From Bufo bufo (taxonomy: Eukaryota > Chordata > Amphibia > Anura > Bufonidae), in NCBI RefSeq assembly GCF_905171765.1, contig NC_053391.1, positions 691,548,175 through 691,612,174 of the forward strand: DNA of 64,000 nt, given 5' to 3'. Every line of letters begins with the position of its first letter. Within the stretch, counting starts at the first letter, position 1. Below the pieces are notes generated by a model, which was not told the DNA's origin, ran no database searches, and saw nothing but the letters and a program-made list of their open reading frames with translations. A program made the translations under genes and the position numbers. Shown one piece after another: positions 53,906 through 64,000 of this stretch.

Positions 53906-55530
53906 AGTAGAGGGCTGATGATTTTACAGAATGAGGGTGTGGAGGTATCGGGAGTACGAGTGATGTCACATAGTAAGGGTGTGGGGGTATCTGGGGAGGA
54001 CGAGTGATGTCACATAGTAAGGATATCTGGGGAGGAATAGTGATGTCATAGGGTGAGCGTGTTTGGCTATTTGGAGAAGAATGGTGATGTCAGAGAAAAG
54101 AGTAAGGGTGTGGGGTTATCTGGGGAGAACTTGTGATGTCACATGGTGATGGTGTTGGGTTATTTGGAGAGGAATGAGGATATCACAGGATGAGTGTGGA
54201 CTTATCTGGGGAGGACTGGTGATATCCCTTGGTGAGGGTTTTCAGTTATATGAAGAAGAATGGTAAAGTCACGGGTTAAGGGTGTGGGGTGATCTGGGGA
54301 GAACTGGTGATGGCACATGGTGATGGTGTAGATTTATCTGGAAAGGACTGGTGAGGCCACAGGGTGAGAGTATGGAGATATCTGGGAAGGATTTGTGATG
54401 TCGCGTGGTAAGGGTATGGGGTTATCTGGAGAGGACTGGTGATGTCACAGGATAAGGGTATGGGCTTATCTGAGGAGGACTGGAGATATCACAGAGTAAG
54501 AGTGTGGAGTTATCTTAGGAGGACTGGAGATGTCCTATGGTGAGGGTATTCAGTTATCTGGAGAAGAATAGTTATGTCACAGGGTAAGGGCTCGTTCACA
54601 CGACCATGACATTTTTGCGGTCTGCAAAAAACGTATGCCACCCGTGCGAAACGGAACCGGAGGCCCATTATAGAAATGCCTATTTTTGTCCGCAAAACGG
54701 ACAAGAATAGGACAAGACTCATCATTTTTGCGGAGCCACAGAACAGAGCAACGGGTGCGGACAGCACACAGAGTGCTGTCAGCATCTTTTGCGGACCAAT
54801 TGAAATGAATGGTTTCGTTACGGACCGTATGCGGAACGCAGAAAACGGCCCGTATATGGAACGCAAAATTCGTTCATGTGAACGAGCCCTAAGGGTGTGG
54901 GGTGATCTGGGGAGAACTGAAGATGTCACAGGGTGAGAATACAGTATGGGTTTATCTGGAGCGGTCTGGTGATGTCATAGGATAAGGATGTGGGATTTTC
55001 TGAGGAGAACTAGTGATGTCACAGGACAAAGGTGATGAGTTATCCAATGGATGATTGATGATGTCGCAGAGTCATGGTGTGGGGTTATCTGGAGACGAAT
55101 GATGATGTCACATGGTAAGGGTGTGGGTTATCTGGGGAGAATTGGTGATGTTACAGGGTGAAGGTTATCTGGGATGGACTGGTGATGTCAGAGGATAAGT
55201 GTGTAGGGTTATCTGGAGAAGAATTGTGATGTCACAAGGTAAGGGTGTGAAATTATCTGTGAATGGATGCTGATGTCACAAGGTTAGGTTATCTGAGGAG
55301 GGAAAGGGCTGGTGATATCTCAGACAGAAAAGGCTGGTGACCTCACAGTGATGATGTGTGGGTGTTACATGTAGAAGACTGTCGATGGGTAAGGGTGTGG
55401 AGTTATCTAGGGAGGTTTGATGATGTCACAGGGTGACAGTGTGGAGTCAGTGGAGGGCTTGAGATCTCACACGATGGGGTGGGTGATATCTGTGGAGGTC
55501 TGATGATATCGCAGTGTGAGGTGGGGTCTG
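53906..55530. repeat. About 45-bp minisatellite, degenerate, interrupted by a MITE
   Basis: Units combine GGTGTGGGGTTATCTGGGGA with GGACTGGTGATGTCACA and vary from about 40 to 50 bp. The array is split at 54588/54892 by the Harbinger element. Confidence 0.85.
54589..54891. mobile_element. Harbinger-like MITE with TAA target duplication
   Basis: It begins GGGCTCGTTCACACGA and ends TTCATGTGAACGAGCCC, with TAA on both sides. The host unit GGGTAAGGGTG is restored when it is removed. The interior is full of TTTTGCGG/CCGCAAA words like the elements in the first 3 kb. Confidence 0.8.
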
Positions 55531-56774
55531 GTGATGTGAGAGATAGGTTTTTATATATTTTGTGAACATCCTGTAGTACACATTTTTGTCCAGAAGGTGG
55601 CAGCTAACCAGCTGTGTGAGCCTCTGTACATTTCTTTGTTTCTAAGACAACTGTAGGGAGAAGGTTGAATGCTATTTGCAGTTTTCAAATCTACCTATGA
55701 ACTCAGAGTTGAAGTTGCTGAAACCACTCCTATCAAGTTAAGGAGCCAATAGTCTTTTCTTAAGGAACACCAGTGGCGTTAAAATTTATGTTACTACTGG
55801 GGATACTGGGTGCAGCAGATTTCATATATCACAAAATTATGTTAGAAATCTCACATTTTCCTGTGACTGAAATCCACTCATCTGAGTAAGGACTTAGAAT
55901 GGGTGCAAACTTAGATTGCCAGAATTAGTCAGGGACACTTCCAGTTGGCATCATAGTAATAATCTCTGCAGGCACATTTTAAACTAGTGGAACATACAAA
56001 TGGGAAAGCTTTGCAGACATCAATGGATCTAATCCAATACTGGGACCTATAACATGAATGGAGCCCTGTCTGGAAGATCTATAGATAATACACATGTTAG
56101 TATCTTCACAGTCTGCAGATGCATTACCAATTACCAGCCCCCACCATAAGGGGGGTTGAATTCCTGGGGGGGGCTTCACTAGAGTACAATATGGGAATGG
56201 AAAGGAAAGGAGCAGAATACATGATGGGAGGGGTTCCTTCTGGAGGCGAACATTGCAGAGGAAGAAGAAAACTAAACTAAAAGACACAGAATAACCAGTG
56301 TGGGTTACAGCAGATTGTGAGAAAGGGGGATGGGATGCCACATGGCAACTTCTTTGTTCTCTATAGGATTAAAAATCCTCCATCTTGCAATAGAAATGTT
56401 GGTCATTTCTCCAACTTACTTCAACTTCTATCAATCACTTTCATATACAATTTTCACCATAACTCAGTTTGCACCAACCTATTACCCTTTAATCAACATT
56501 CCTTTTCCTTCAATACACTTATCCACAAACTTTCATTTAATCTACCTCCTACTGCACTTTCCTCCTTATGCAGTTTCGATATGCAGCCTCTAGGGGGAAC
56601 TCTTACACAATACTACGTATTTCTGGATAATACCGGATATATCTGCTACACAGTATCACAAAAATGTTTTCAACTTTCTGACTGAAACATTTTCCTCTCT
56701 TTCTTGCATTAGCTGAGCCGCTGTTAACATCTCCTCATTATATCCTGTAATATTAGAATTGCCCCGTTTTTGTG
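55531..56774. other. Low-repeat stretch, no gene recognised
   Basis: Open frames are at most about 120 codons and lack recognisable motifs. The sequence is not obviously transposon-derived, so regulatory or degraded host sequence is possible. Confidence 0.35.
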
Positions 56775-56995
56775 GTTACACAAAGATCAATCAATACCTG
56801 ATTACTATCTAACCCGCCAGCTTAAAGCAGTTACATAAAGATCAACTGATATCTGATTACTGTCGAACCCGCTAGCTTAGAGCAGTTACACAAAGATCAA
56901 ACGATATCTAATCACTATAGAACCCACTAGCTTAGATCAGTTACACAAAGATCAAATGATATCTAATCACTATCAAACCCAAAAATCCTTTAGTG
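56775..56995. repeat. 55-bp tandem repeat, four copies
   Basis: GTTACA(C/T)AAAGATCAA recurs at 56775, 56830, 56885 and 56940. Units end in (C/T)AGCTTAGA. Less regular related-looking units with TAAAGATAT continue to about 57190. Confidence 0.85.
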
Positions 56996-57190
56996 AAGAC
57001 CCCTGGTCCAATTCACCTTTGTAGGGATATAAAATCAAAATAACTGCCAATTGCTTATTATTCTTCCTAATAGGGACACATAGTCCTAAAGATATGCAGC
57101 CGTTATCAACCCTTCGGGACTCATATAGTCTTAAAGATATCCAAGCGATACTTATCCCACGGAACACACAGTTTTAAAGATATTCGGCTG

Positions 57191-59068
57191 CTATCTAGTC
57201 TGATTAGGGTACACACATTACTATGCAATTGGTGTTAATCCTACTCAATTCCCATCATGAGGAACCCTGGTCACTACTCATGAATCTCCAAAACTCTCGT
57301 CAGAGCTTGGCTTAGGTCCAATTCTATGTCACGGATATTCAGCTGTCTACCAATTTCCGCTATGTTCCAGCACGTCCTACCACATGAACCACACAAAGAA
57401 GGAATTTTCAAACAAGTTCTTTCGTTCTAAAGGACAGATCAGCTATAATTTGAACCCTTCTATTGTGATAACAGTGTGTCTGGTGATGTCATTGTCCCTC
57501 TCAGGTTTCAGGCTTCATTGACATTTTTGTTGCACTCCATCACATGGAATATAAAGAACAATATAAAGAACCTAATAAGTAAAAATATAGACAAGTTATG
57601 GCCTCCTATATCCAAGGAGTCAGAGGAGAGAAGAGCCTGAGGAACGAGGGGGATATTACAGTTGAGGCCGATTGTACAATATATTACCCACATATAATGA
57701 CTGAGAGTTATAATTAATCCTGAATGAGGTTAGTCATCGAAGGATGGTGCAAATCTATGGGGTCTTAGTGAGGACGAACCAGTATTCTGAACTGGCAATG
57801 AAATTACATGTGGCTGCCCGTCAATGTCAATCCTAAGGCCTCCCCACCTCCAGACAAGCTGTCAGTAGGGTGAATTAGTCTCATGTTTTATAGTATTGAC
57901 TATAATTATTAAAGTAACGAGAGAAACAACATTCCCCAGAGAGTCCGGGACCCGATGGGACCTAATTACATTGTGTTGTTTGCAAACAAGTCATTGTTGA
58001 TGTTTGTGAGTAGATACAGGCATATTATAGAATTTATAGGGAGGGCACATGGGGCCACCGAGGCCACTACCAAACAGGGTCCTCCTCCACCTTCCTTGGG
58101 ATCTACAGGACAAGCACATCCGTTACTGCTGTAAACCTGGGGCTTGAAGTCTGGCACGTGGGCACTATATGGAGCTGTTATGTGTAATATGGTGATATTC
58201 AGCACTATGTGGTACTATTATATGGACACTGTATAGTGATGTTATTTGGCAGTAGTATATCAGAATTTTATAGCATTTTTATGTAGGACACTGCGTGGCA
58301 CTATATGGGTACTATACATTGATCTACTGAAATTTGAGTATTACAGTGTGGTAACATCCAGCACCATATGACATGTTTTTTTTTGGTGATTATATGGCGA
58401 CGCTAGTTGGCCGCTCTGTGGCACTGATTGTTGAGGTTCTGTCTTTTGAGTCCTATATGACGATCTAGTAGGGGCATTGTATGGCGTAGTTATTTGGGCA
58501 TTTTTGCTATTATGTGATATTGCAATATTGCTATAATGCAGTAACAATTACCATTGACATAGATCTACAGCAGCAGAGGGTTCGGAGCTCTGTATCAGAA
58601 AATAAACCTCCAACCCCTGTAAAGATAAAGGAAACAATACAGAAAGTTCAGCTAAAAAATCAAAAACAAAAAACACATCTTCATTGCCTTGTCTCGAGCG
58701 GCAGACACAAAATTTTTAAAAAGTTAGCAGAAAATAATTGAACCGTAAAGCGCAGTAGCGCTGAGCTCAGCGGATAAGTCTGCAGGTTCTGCAGTTCAGC
58801 TCACCATCAATCCTCGGAATGGCCATTGTTATGTGTTTGCCTTATTGAGCAAATCGTTCAGAGGAATCCAGCGGACAAGGAGAGAACGGCGGCGGGATGT
58901 GATTCAGCGTCGGCAGCAGTTAGCCTTGATGTAAAAATTTTAAACGATGGATAAAATGTAATACGAAATGTCATTCTGCAAATGGTCAGAAAGTTAAGTG
59001 ACGGCAAAATGACTTCAGTCTGACTGCAAGGAATGACCTGGAAGATGGAAATTCTGTAACAGCGTGGA
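57191..59068. other. Long stretch without recognisable gene
   Basis: AT-rich, with several CACTATATGG/ACTATTATATGG words at 58160-58520 suggesting an old degenerate minisatellite. Near 58870-58960 is a GC-richer patch without repeats. No ORF resembles a known protein. Confidence 0.35.
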
Positions 59069-60528
59069 TTAACCTCTTCAAGACCAGGACCATTTTCATT
59101 TTAGCATTTTAGTTTTTTTTCCTCGCCACATTCCAAGAGCCATAATTTTTTTTAATTTTCCATTCACATTTTTGCAGGACAAGTTATATTTTTTGTTTAT
59201 AGCACCATGTAGGTTACCATGTCTTGTATTGGCAAATGGAAAAAAATTCTGGGTGGGGTGAAAATTGTAAAAAAAAAATATTATTCCACCAAGGTTTTTT
59301 GAGTTTTGATATTAAGATGTTCACTGTTTGCGCAAAAATTACACAACTTCCTTATTCTGCGGGTCAATACACTTATGGCAAACTTGTATAGTTTTGATTT
59401 TGTTTTACTACTTTTAACTACTTCACATCCGGGGCCATTTGCCCCCTTCCTGACCAGGCCTAATTTTGTTAATCTGACATAAGTGGTAATAGCTTTGGAA
59501 CACTTTTACTTATCAAAGCCATTCAGAGATTGTTTTCCCGTCACACATTGTACTTCATGATAGTCATAAATTTGAGTCAATATATTTCACCTTTATTTAT
59601 AAAAAAAATTACCAAATTTACCAAAAATGAGGAAAAATTCGCAATTTTAAAAATTTCAATTTCTCTGCTTTTAAAACAGAAAGTGATTCCTCATAAAATA
59701 TTTATTACTTAACATTCCCCATATGTCTCCCTTATGTTGGCATCATTTAGTAAAAGTCATTTTATTTTTTGAGGACGTTAGAAGGCTTAGAATTTTAGAA
59801 ACAATTCTTAAAATTTTTAAGGAAATTGCCAAAATCCACATTTTAAGGACCAGTTCAGGTCTGAAGTCACTTTGTAGGGCTTACATAGTGGATACCCCTC
59901 ATAAATTACCCCATTGTAGAAATTACACCCTTCAAGTTACTTAAAACTGATTTTACAAACTTTGTTAACCCTTTAGGTGTTCAACAAGAATTAAAGGAAA
60001 ATGTAGATCACATTTTTTAATTTCACTTTTTTGGCAGATATTCCATTTTAATATTTTTTTTTCTTTAACACATCAAGGATTAACAGCCAAACAAAACTTA
60101 ATATTTATTACCCTGATTCTGCCGTTCACAGAAACACCCCCTGTGGTCGTAAACTGATGTAAGGGCACACGGCAGGGCGCAGAAGAAAAGAAGCCCCATA
60201 TGGTTTTTGGAAGGCAGATTTTGCTGAACTGGTTTTTAGATGCCATGTCCCATTTAAAGCTCCCCTGATGCACCCTTACAGTAGAAACTCCCCAAAAGTG
60301 TTCCGATTTTGAAAAAGTAGGGGATAAGGTGCCAGTTTTATTGGTACTATTTTGGGGTACATATCATTTTTAATTGCTCTATATTACGTTTGTTGTGAGG
60401 CAAGGTAACCAAAAAATGGCTGTTTTGGCACTGTTTTTATTTTTTACAACATTCATCTGACAGGGTAGATCATGTGCTTTTTTTATAGAGCAGGTTGTTA
60501 CGGACGCAATAATATCAAATATGTCTAC
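59069..60528. mobile_element. TTAA-family remnants, two nested starts
   Basis: TTAACCTCTTCAAGACCAGG begins at 59069, and TTAACTACTTCACATCCGGG at 59414 starts a second one. The second shares sequence with the element at 44464-48102: AGATTGTTTTCCCGTCACAC, CCAGTTCAGGTCTGAAGTCA, TTAACCCTTTAGGTGTT and TGTCCCATTTAAAGC. It is cut off by the Gypsy LTR at 60529, so the hairpin-rich end is missing. Confidence 0.7.
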
Positions 60529-61177
60529 TGTCACGACCGCTATCCCAGCAGCAGTCGTGTCGCACCAGACGGAGGGGAAGGGGGACCCTTATCTACGGAT
60601 GGGAAATAGAATGGCCACCCCTGACTAACCCTAAGCTGGCACCTGTCTGCCCTGATACCCTAGACGGGGTGTGAACCCGTGCGGCGAGCAGGATGCCTAA
60701 ACCCTCAGTCGCCCTAACAACACTGGACTGGGGAAAGGCCGATGGGAGCGCTAGTCACCATCACTCATGTCTAGGAGAACAGCAGGGGAAGACACCAACA
60801 AACAAACTATATCAGAGATAGACTTATCCAGTCACGAGCAGAGAAGGCGATCCCAATCACGACAGTCCACGCCGGACAAGAGCTCCACAGCAACACCATC
60901 AAACGATCTCCTTCCAAGGTCAGAGTAGCACTGGAAGTAAGGACTATATCTGGCAATGACTGCAAGTGAAACTGAAACTAATATAGTAGCTGGGAGTGGC
61001 AGACAGGACTCACCTGAGAAGGATGCCTACAAACTCCCAGTCAGGACAAAAAGGCTCACAAGGCAAAACCCAGATGACATACCCTGAACCACGGAGCAAA
61101 CTCACAAGCTATCGCGAGTAGCAAGTCGCTGCGACCTTCTCCTCCCAGACCTGTCTGGATCAGTCACAGTCATGACA
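60529..61177 (-). mobile_element. 3' LTR of a Ty3/Gypsy element (649 bp)
   Basis: In the minus reading it starts TGTCATGACTG and ends GGTCGTGACA, giving TG...CA ends with inverted TGTCAYGAC. Immediately before it (minus) is a polypurine tract AAAGGGGGGTAC at about 61178-61189. The pol frame continues into this LTR and stops at 61102. The adjacent five bases on the left are TCTAC; the other target copy is outside the window. Confidence 0.8.
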
Positions 61178-63990
61178 GTACCCCCCTTTCTACTAGGGGC
61201 CCCTGGACCCTCAAGACCAGGCCTCTCCGGATGGGAGCTATGAAAAGCCCGAATGAGTCTGTCCGCTTTTATCTCTGATGCTGGAACCCACATTCTCTCT
61301 TCGGAACCATAACCTTTCCAGTGCACCAGGTACTGAAGAGAGCGGCGAACATATCGTGAATCAACAATCTTTTCTACCTGAAACTCAAGACTGCCATCAA
61401 CAACCACCGGTGGAGGCGGTAGTGGCAATGGTTCAGGAGGTTCTACATATCTCTTAAGCAGAGATCTGTGGAAGACATTATGGATCCTTAGAGTCTGAGG
61501 TAGCTCCAGACGAAAAGCCACCGGGTTAATGATCTTAATTACCCTATAAGGACCAATAAATCTCGGACCCAATTTCCACGAGGGAACCTTCAACTTGATA
61601 TTTCTGGTAGACAACCACACCAAGTCATTCACCCCAAGGTCCGGACCTTCAGAGCGCTTCCTATCAGCCGCACGTTTGTATCTACCACCAATTCTCTTCA
61701 AACTTTCTTGCACACTCTGCCACACTGAAGAAAGTGAAGACGCAAATCGTTCCTCCTCGGGAATCCCAGACGGCCCCCCCTCACTAAACGTACAAAACTG
61801 AGGATGGAAACCATACGCACCAAAAAATGGTGACTTATCGGTGGATTCTTGACGACGATTATTAATGGCAAACTCGGCTAACTGTAAATAAGATGACCAT
61901 TCCTCCTGATTTTCGGAAACAAAGCATCTCAAATATGTCTCTAGGTTTTGATTGGTACGTTCAGTCTGACCGTTCGACTGTGGATGGAAAGATGAAGAAA
62001 ACGACAGATGAACCCCTAAACGAGAACAAAAAGCTTTCCAAAATTTAGAAACGAATTGGGTACCACGATCCGAAACAATATCGGAAGGGACCCCGTGAAG
62101 CTTCACGATGTGGTCAATAAAAACCTGAGCCAGTGTGTTAGCATTAGGCAATGCGGCAAGAGCAATAAAGTGCATCATTTTACTGAATCTGTCAACAACT
62201 ACAAGAATAACAGTCTTCCCCGCTGATACTGGTAGATCCGTAATGAAATCCATTGACAGGTGCGTCCAAGGCCTGTTGGGGATGGCCAGAGGTAAAAGAC
62301 GCCCTGCCGGACGAGTATGATCTACCTTAGAACGAGCACAGGTAGCACATGCAGACACAAAATTCAACACCTCCTGGCGCCATTTAGGCCACCAGAACCG
62401 ACGAGACACTAACTCAGAGGTTGCCCTACTACCTGGGTGTCCTGCCAGTGTGGAGTTATGGTGTTCTTTTAGTATCTCCAGTCGTAAATTTTCTGGCACA
62501 AACAGTTTACCCGAGGGGCAGGAGGCCGGGGCGTCCCCCTGAGCCTCCAACACCCTCCCCTCCAAACCTGAGTGTAATGCAGAGACCACCACCCCCTTTT
62601 GCAAAATGGGCTCTGGTACCTCAACATCACCCCCTCCAGGAAAACTTCGAGACAATGCATCCGCCTTAGTATTTTTTGCCCCCGGGCGATAGGTTATTAC
62701 AAAATTAAACCTAGTAAAAAATAACGACCACCGAGCCTGTCTAGGGGTGAGACGTTTAGCAGACTCCAGATATAATAAGTTTTTGTGGTCAGTAATCACC
62801 GTGACGGGATGAACCGCCCCCTCCAAAAAATGACGCCACTCCTCAAAAGCCAACTTAATAGCCAAAAGTTCCCTGTTGCCAATATCATAGTTCCTTTCTG
62901 CAGTAGACAATTTCTTCGAAAAGAAAGAACACGGACGCCATTCACCAGGGGACGGGCCCTGAGATAGTACCTCTCCCACCCCCACCTCTGATGCGTCAAC
63001 CTCTACAATAAAAGGAAGCGAGACATCTGGCTGTACGAGAATAGGGGCCGAGGTGAATCTCTCCTTTAGAGATGCAAAGGCAGTTTTGGCTGCATGTGAC
63101 CATTTGGAAAAATCGGATCCCTTTCGGGTCATGTCCGTCAGTGGTTTGACCACCAAGGAATAGTTCTTTATAAACTTTCTATAAAAATTGGCAAACCCCA
63201 GGAAGCGTTGCAATGCCTTCAGGTTCTCAGGCAGATCCCAGTCTATAATCGCCCGGACTTTCTCTGGATCCATGCGGAAACCTGAATCTGACAACACATA
63301 TCCCAGAAATGGCAGTTCTTTTACGGCGAACACACATTTTTCTAACTTAGCAAACAATTTGTTGGCCCTTAATATCTGCAGCACTTGTCTCACATGGATC
63401 TTATGTGTATCCAGATCCGGGGAATAGACCAGGATGTCATCAAGATATATCACAACAAATCTCCCGATAAGGTGACTAAAAATATTGTTGACAAAATGTT
63501 GGAATACCGCAGGCGCATTAGTAAGACCAAATGGCATGACCAGATTTTCATAATGCCCTTCCGGAGTATTAAAAGCCGTCTTCCACTCATCCCCCTCTTT
63601 GATGCGAACCAGGTTATAGGCTCCTCTGAGATCCATTTTGGAGAACCATTTAGCACCAGCAACCTGATTAAAGAGGTCGGGAATGAGAGGAAGAGGATAG
63701 GGATCTCGGATAGTTATCCGGTTTAATTCCCAGAAATCCAGGCAAGGACGTAGGCCCCCATCTTTCTTTTTAACGAAAAAGAACCCTGCAGCCACAGGTG
63801 AAGAAGAGGGTCTGATGTGTCCCTTAGCCAAACTCTCCGAAATATAATCTTTCATAGCCTTCCTCTCCGGGCCGGAAAGATTGTATAACCGGGTTTTAGG
63901 TAGTTTTGCCCCAGGTAATAGATTAATCGGGCAATCATACGGACGATGAGGTGGTAACCTCTGACAACCCTTCTCAGAGAACACATCCAT
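61102..63990 (-). CDS. pol: Ty3/Gypsy chromovirus Pol: reverse transcriptase, RNase H, integrase, chromodomain
   Basis: The visible 962 codons are one uninterrupted frame; the true start lies beyond the window, so the first Met is internal. Reverse transcriptase occupies about 30-270, with FSKMDLRGAYN (116-126), PFGLTNAPAVFQ and the YLDD box at 182-185. RNase H is about 325-450 (VDASEVGVG, ELLAIKLAFEEW, TDHKNL). The integrase zinc motif has His at 511/518 and Cys at 548/551. The integrase core has Asp 581 (SMDF), Asp 641 (SDRGTQF) and Glu 677 (GQTER). The chromodomain is at about 868-925 (EKIVDSRYVR, YLVHWKGYG, WVPASEI). The DFWELN near 85 has Trp where Arg is usual. The chromodomain would steer integration to marked chromatin. 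The protein end overlaps the LTR by 76 bp. Confidence 0.92.
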   Translation of the reverse strand: MDVFSEKGCQRLPPHRPYDCPINLLPGAKLPKTRLYNLSGPERKAMKDYISESLAKGHIRPSSSPVAAGFFFVKKKDGGLRPCLDFWELNRITIRDPYPLPLIPDLFNQVAGAKWFSKMDLRGAYNLVRIKEGDEWKTAFNTPEGHYENLVMPFGLTNAPAVFQHFVNNIFSHLIGRFVVIYLDDILVYSPDLDTHKIHVRQVLQILRANKLFAKLEKCVFAVKELPFLGYVLSDSGFRMDPEKVRAIIDWDLPENLKALQRFLGFANFYRKFIKNYSLVVKPLTDMTRKGSDFSKWSHAAKTAFASLKERFTSAPILVQPDVSLPFIVEVDASEVGVGEVLSQGPSPGEWRPCSFFSKKLSTAERNYDIGNRELLAIKLAFEEWRHFLEGAVHPVTVITDHKNLLYLESAKRLTPRQARWSLFFTRFNFVITYRPGAKNTKADALSRSFPGGGDVEVPEPILQKGVVVSALHSGLEGRVLEAQGDAPASCPSGKLFVPENLRLEILKEHHNSTLAGHPGSRATSELVSRRFWWPKWRQEVLNFVSACATCARSKVDHTRPAGRLLPLAIPNRPWTHLSMDFITDLPVSAGKTVILVVVDRFSKMMHFIALAALPNANTLAQVFIDHIVKLHGVPSDIVSDRGTQFVSKFWKAFCSRLGVHLSFSSSFHPQSNGQTERTNQNLETYLRCFVSENQEEWSSYLQLAEFAINNRRQESTDKSPFFGAYGFHPQFCTFSEGGPSGIPEEERFASSLSSVWQSVQESLKRIGGRYKRAADRKRSEGPDLGVNDLVWLSTRNIKLKVPSWKLGPRFIGPYRVIKIINPVAFRLELPQTLRIHNVFHRSLLKRYVEPPEPLPLPPPPVVVDGSLEFQVEKIVDSRYVRRSLQYLVHWKGYGSEERMWVPASEIKADRLIRAFHSSHPERPGLEGPGAPSRKGGTVMTVTDPDRSGRRRSQRLATRDSL

Positions 63991-64000
63991 AAAATCTGAC

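Larger units (their letters stand above)
60529..64000 (-). mobile_element. Ty3/Gypsy chromovirus, 5' part beyond window
   Basis: The 3' LTR, polypurine tract and long pol frame are collinear on the minus strand. gag, protease and the 5' LTR must lie to the right of the window. It is inserted into a TTAA-family element. The open pol frame suggests a young insertion. Confidence 0.85.

Noticed and set aside
56317..56685. 122-codon plus-strand frame as a host exon
   Set aside because: No recognisable domain, no nearby splice signals in a sensible arrangement, and the start lies in a low-complexity context.

Overview
The window looks like repeat-dense vertebrate nuclear DNA, most likely from a frog or toad. 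The organism call is an inference. It rests on the mix of BED-finger hAT transposons, Harbinger and TTAA-target elements, a Tc1 element, CR1/L1-like LINEs, a Ty3/Gypsy chromovirus and one tetrapod class II olfactory receptor. No bacterial-style operon, CRISPR array or phage system is present. Nearly everything is mobile-element DNA in various states of decay. The only likely host gene with an open frame is the olfactory receptor at about 37.2-38.3 kb, plus a possible first exon near 34.1 kb.

Layout. 0-3.3 kb: two palindromic MITE-like elements; the larger (937-3051) is a 2.1-kb foldback flanked by TTA. 3.3-8.5 kb: a decayed hAT element on the minus strand, with a partial second copy of its transposase and two tandem U2 snRNA-like sequences. 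8.2-20.2 kb: a near-perfect tandem duplication (units 8221-14176 and 14177-20164). Each unit carries a second minus-strand hAT pseudogene interrupted by a 525-bp foldback with hammerhead-like motifs, followed by the promoter end of a third, plus-strand hAT. 21.0-24.2 kb: that third hAT's transposase, almost complete. 24.4-29.2 kb: a 141-bp satellite lying between this transposase and a hAT 3' end at 29.5 kb. 29.5-31.4 kb: a hAT MITE, a CR1-like endonuclease fragment and small minisatellites. 31.9-33.8 kb: a GC-rich minisatellite. 35.2-36.3 kb: a non-autonomous hAT containing unidentified coding-like sequence.

36.8-41.9 kb: a small MITE, the olfactory receptor, a Tc1-like remnant split by another DNA transposon, and a 28-bp minisatellite. 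41.9-51 kb: a nest of insertions, each inside the previous one: a minisatellite-bearing hAT-like element, then a hAT with a perfect 8-bp target duplication, then a Tc1/mariner element, then a TTAA element. The TTAA element ends in a ladder of about 17 consecutive DNA hairpins; I consider this the most unusual structure in the window. A solo-LTR-like insertion sits in the same minisatellite. 51-53 kb: a 5'-truncated L1-like LINE. 53.9-55.5 kb: a minisatellite with an inserted Harbinger MITE. 59-60.5 kb: a second TTAA-family remnant. 60.5 kb to the end: a Ty3/Gypsy chromovirus with an open pol frame and its 3' LTR, running off the right edge.

The genes do not form a pathway. They record successive transposition, tandem amplification and template-switch events around one sensory-receptor gene.
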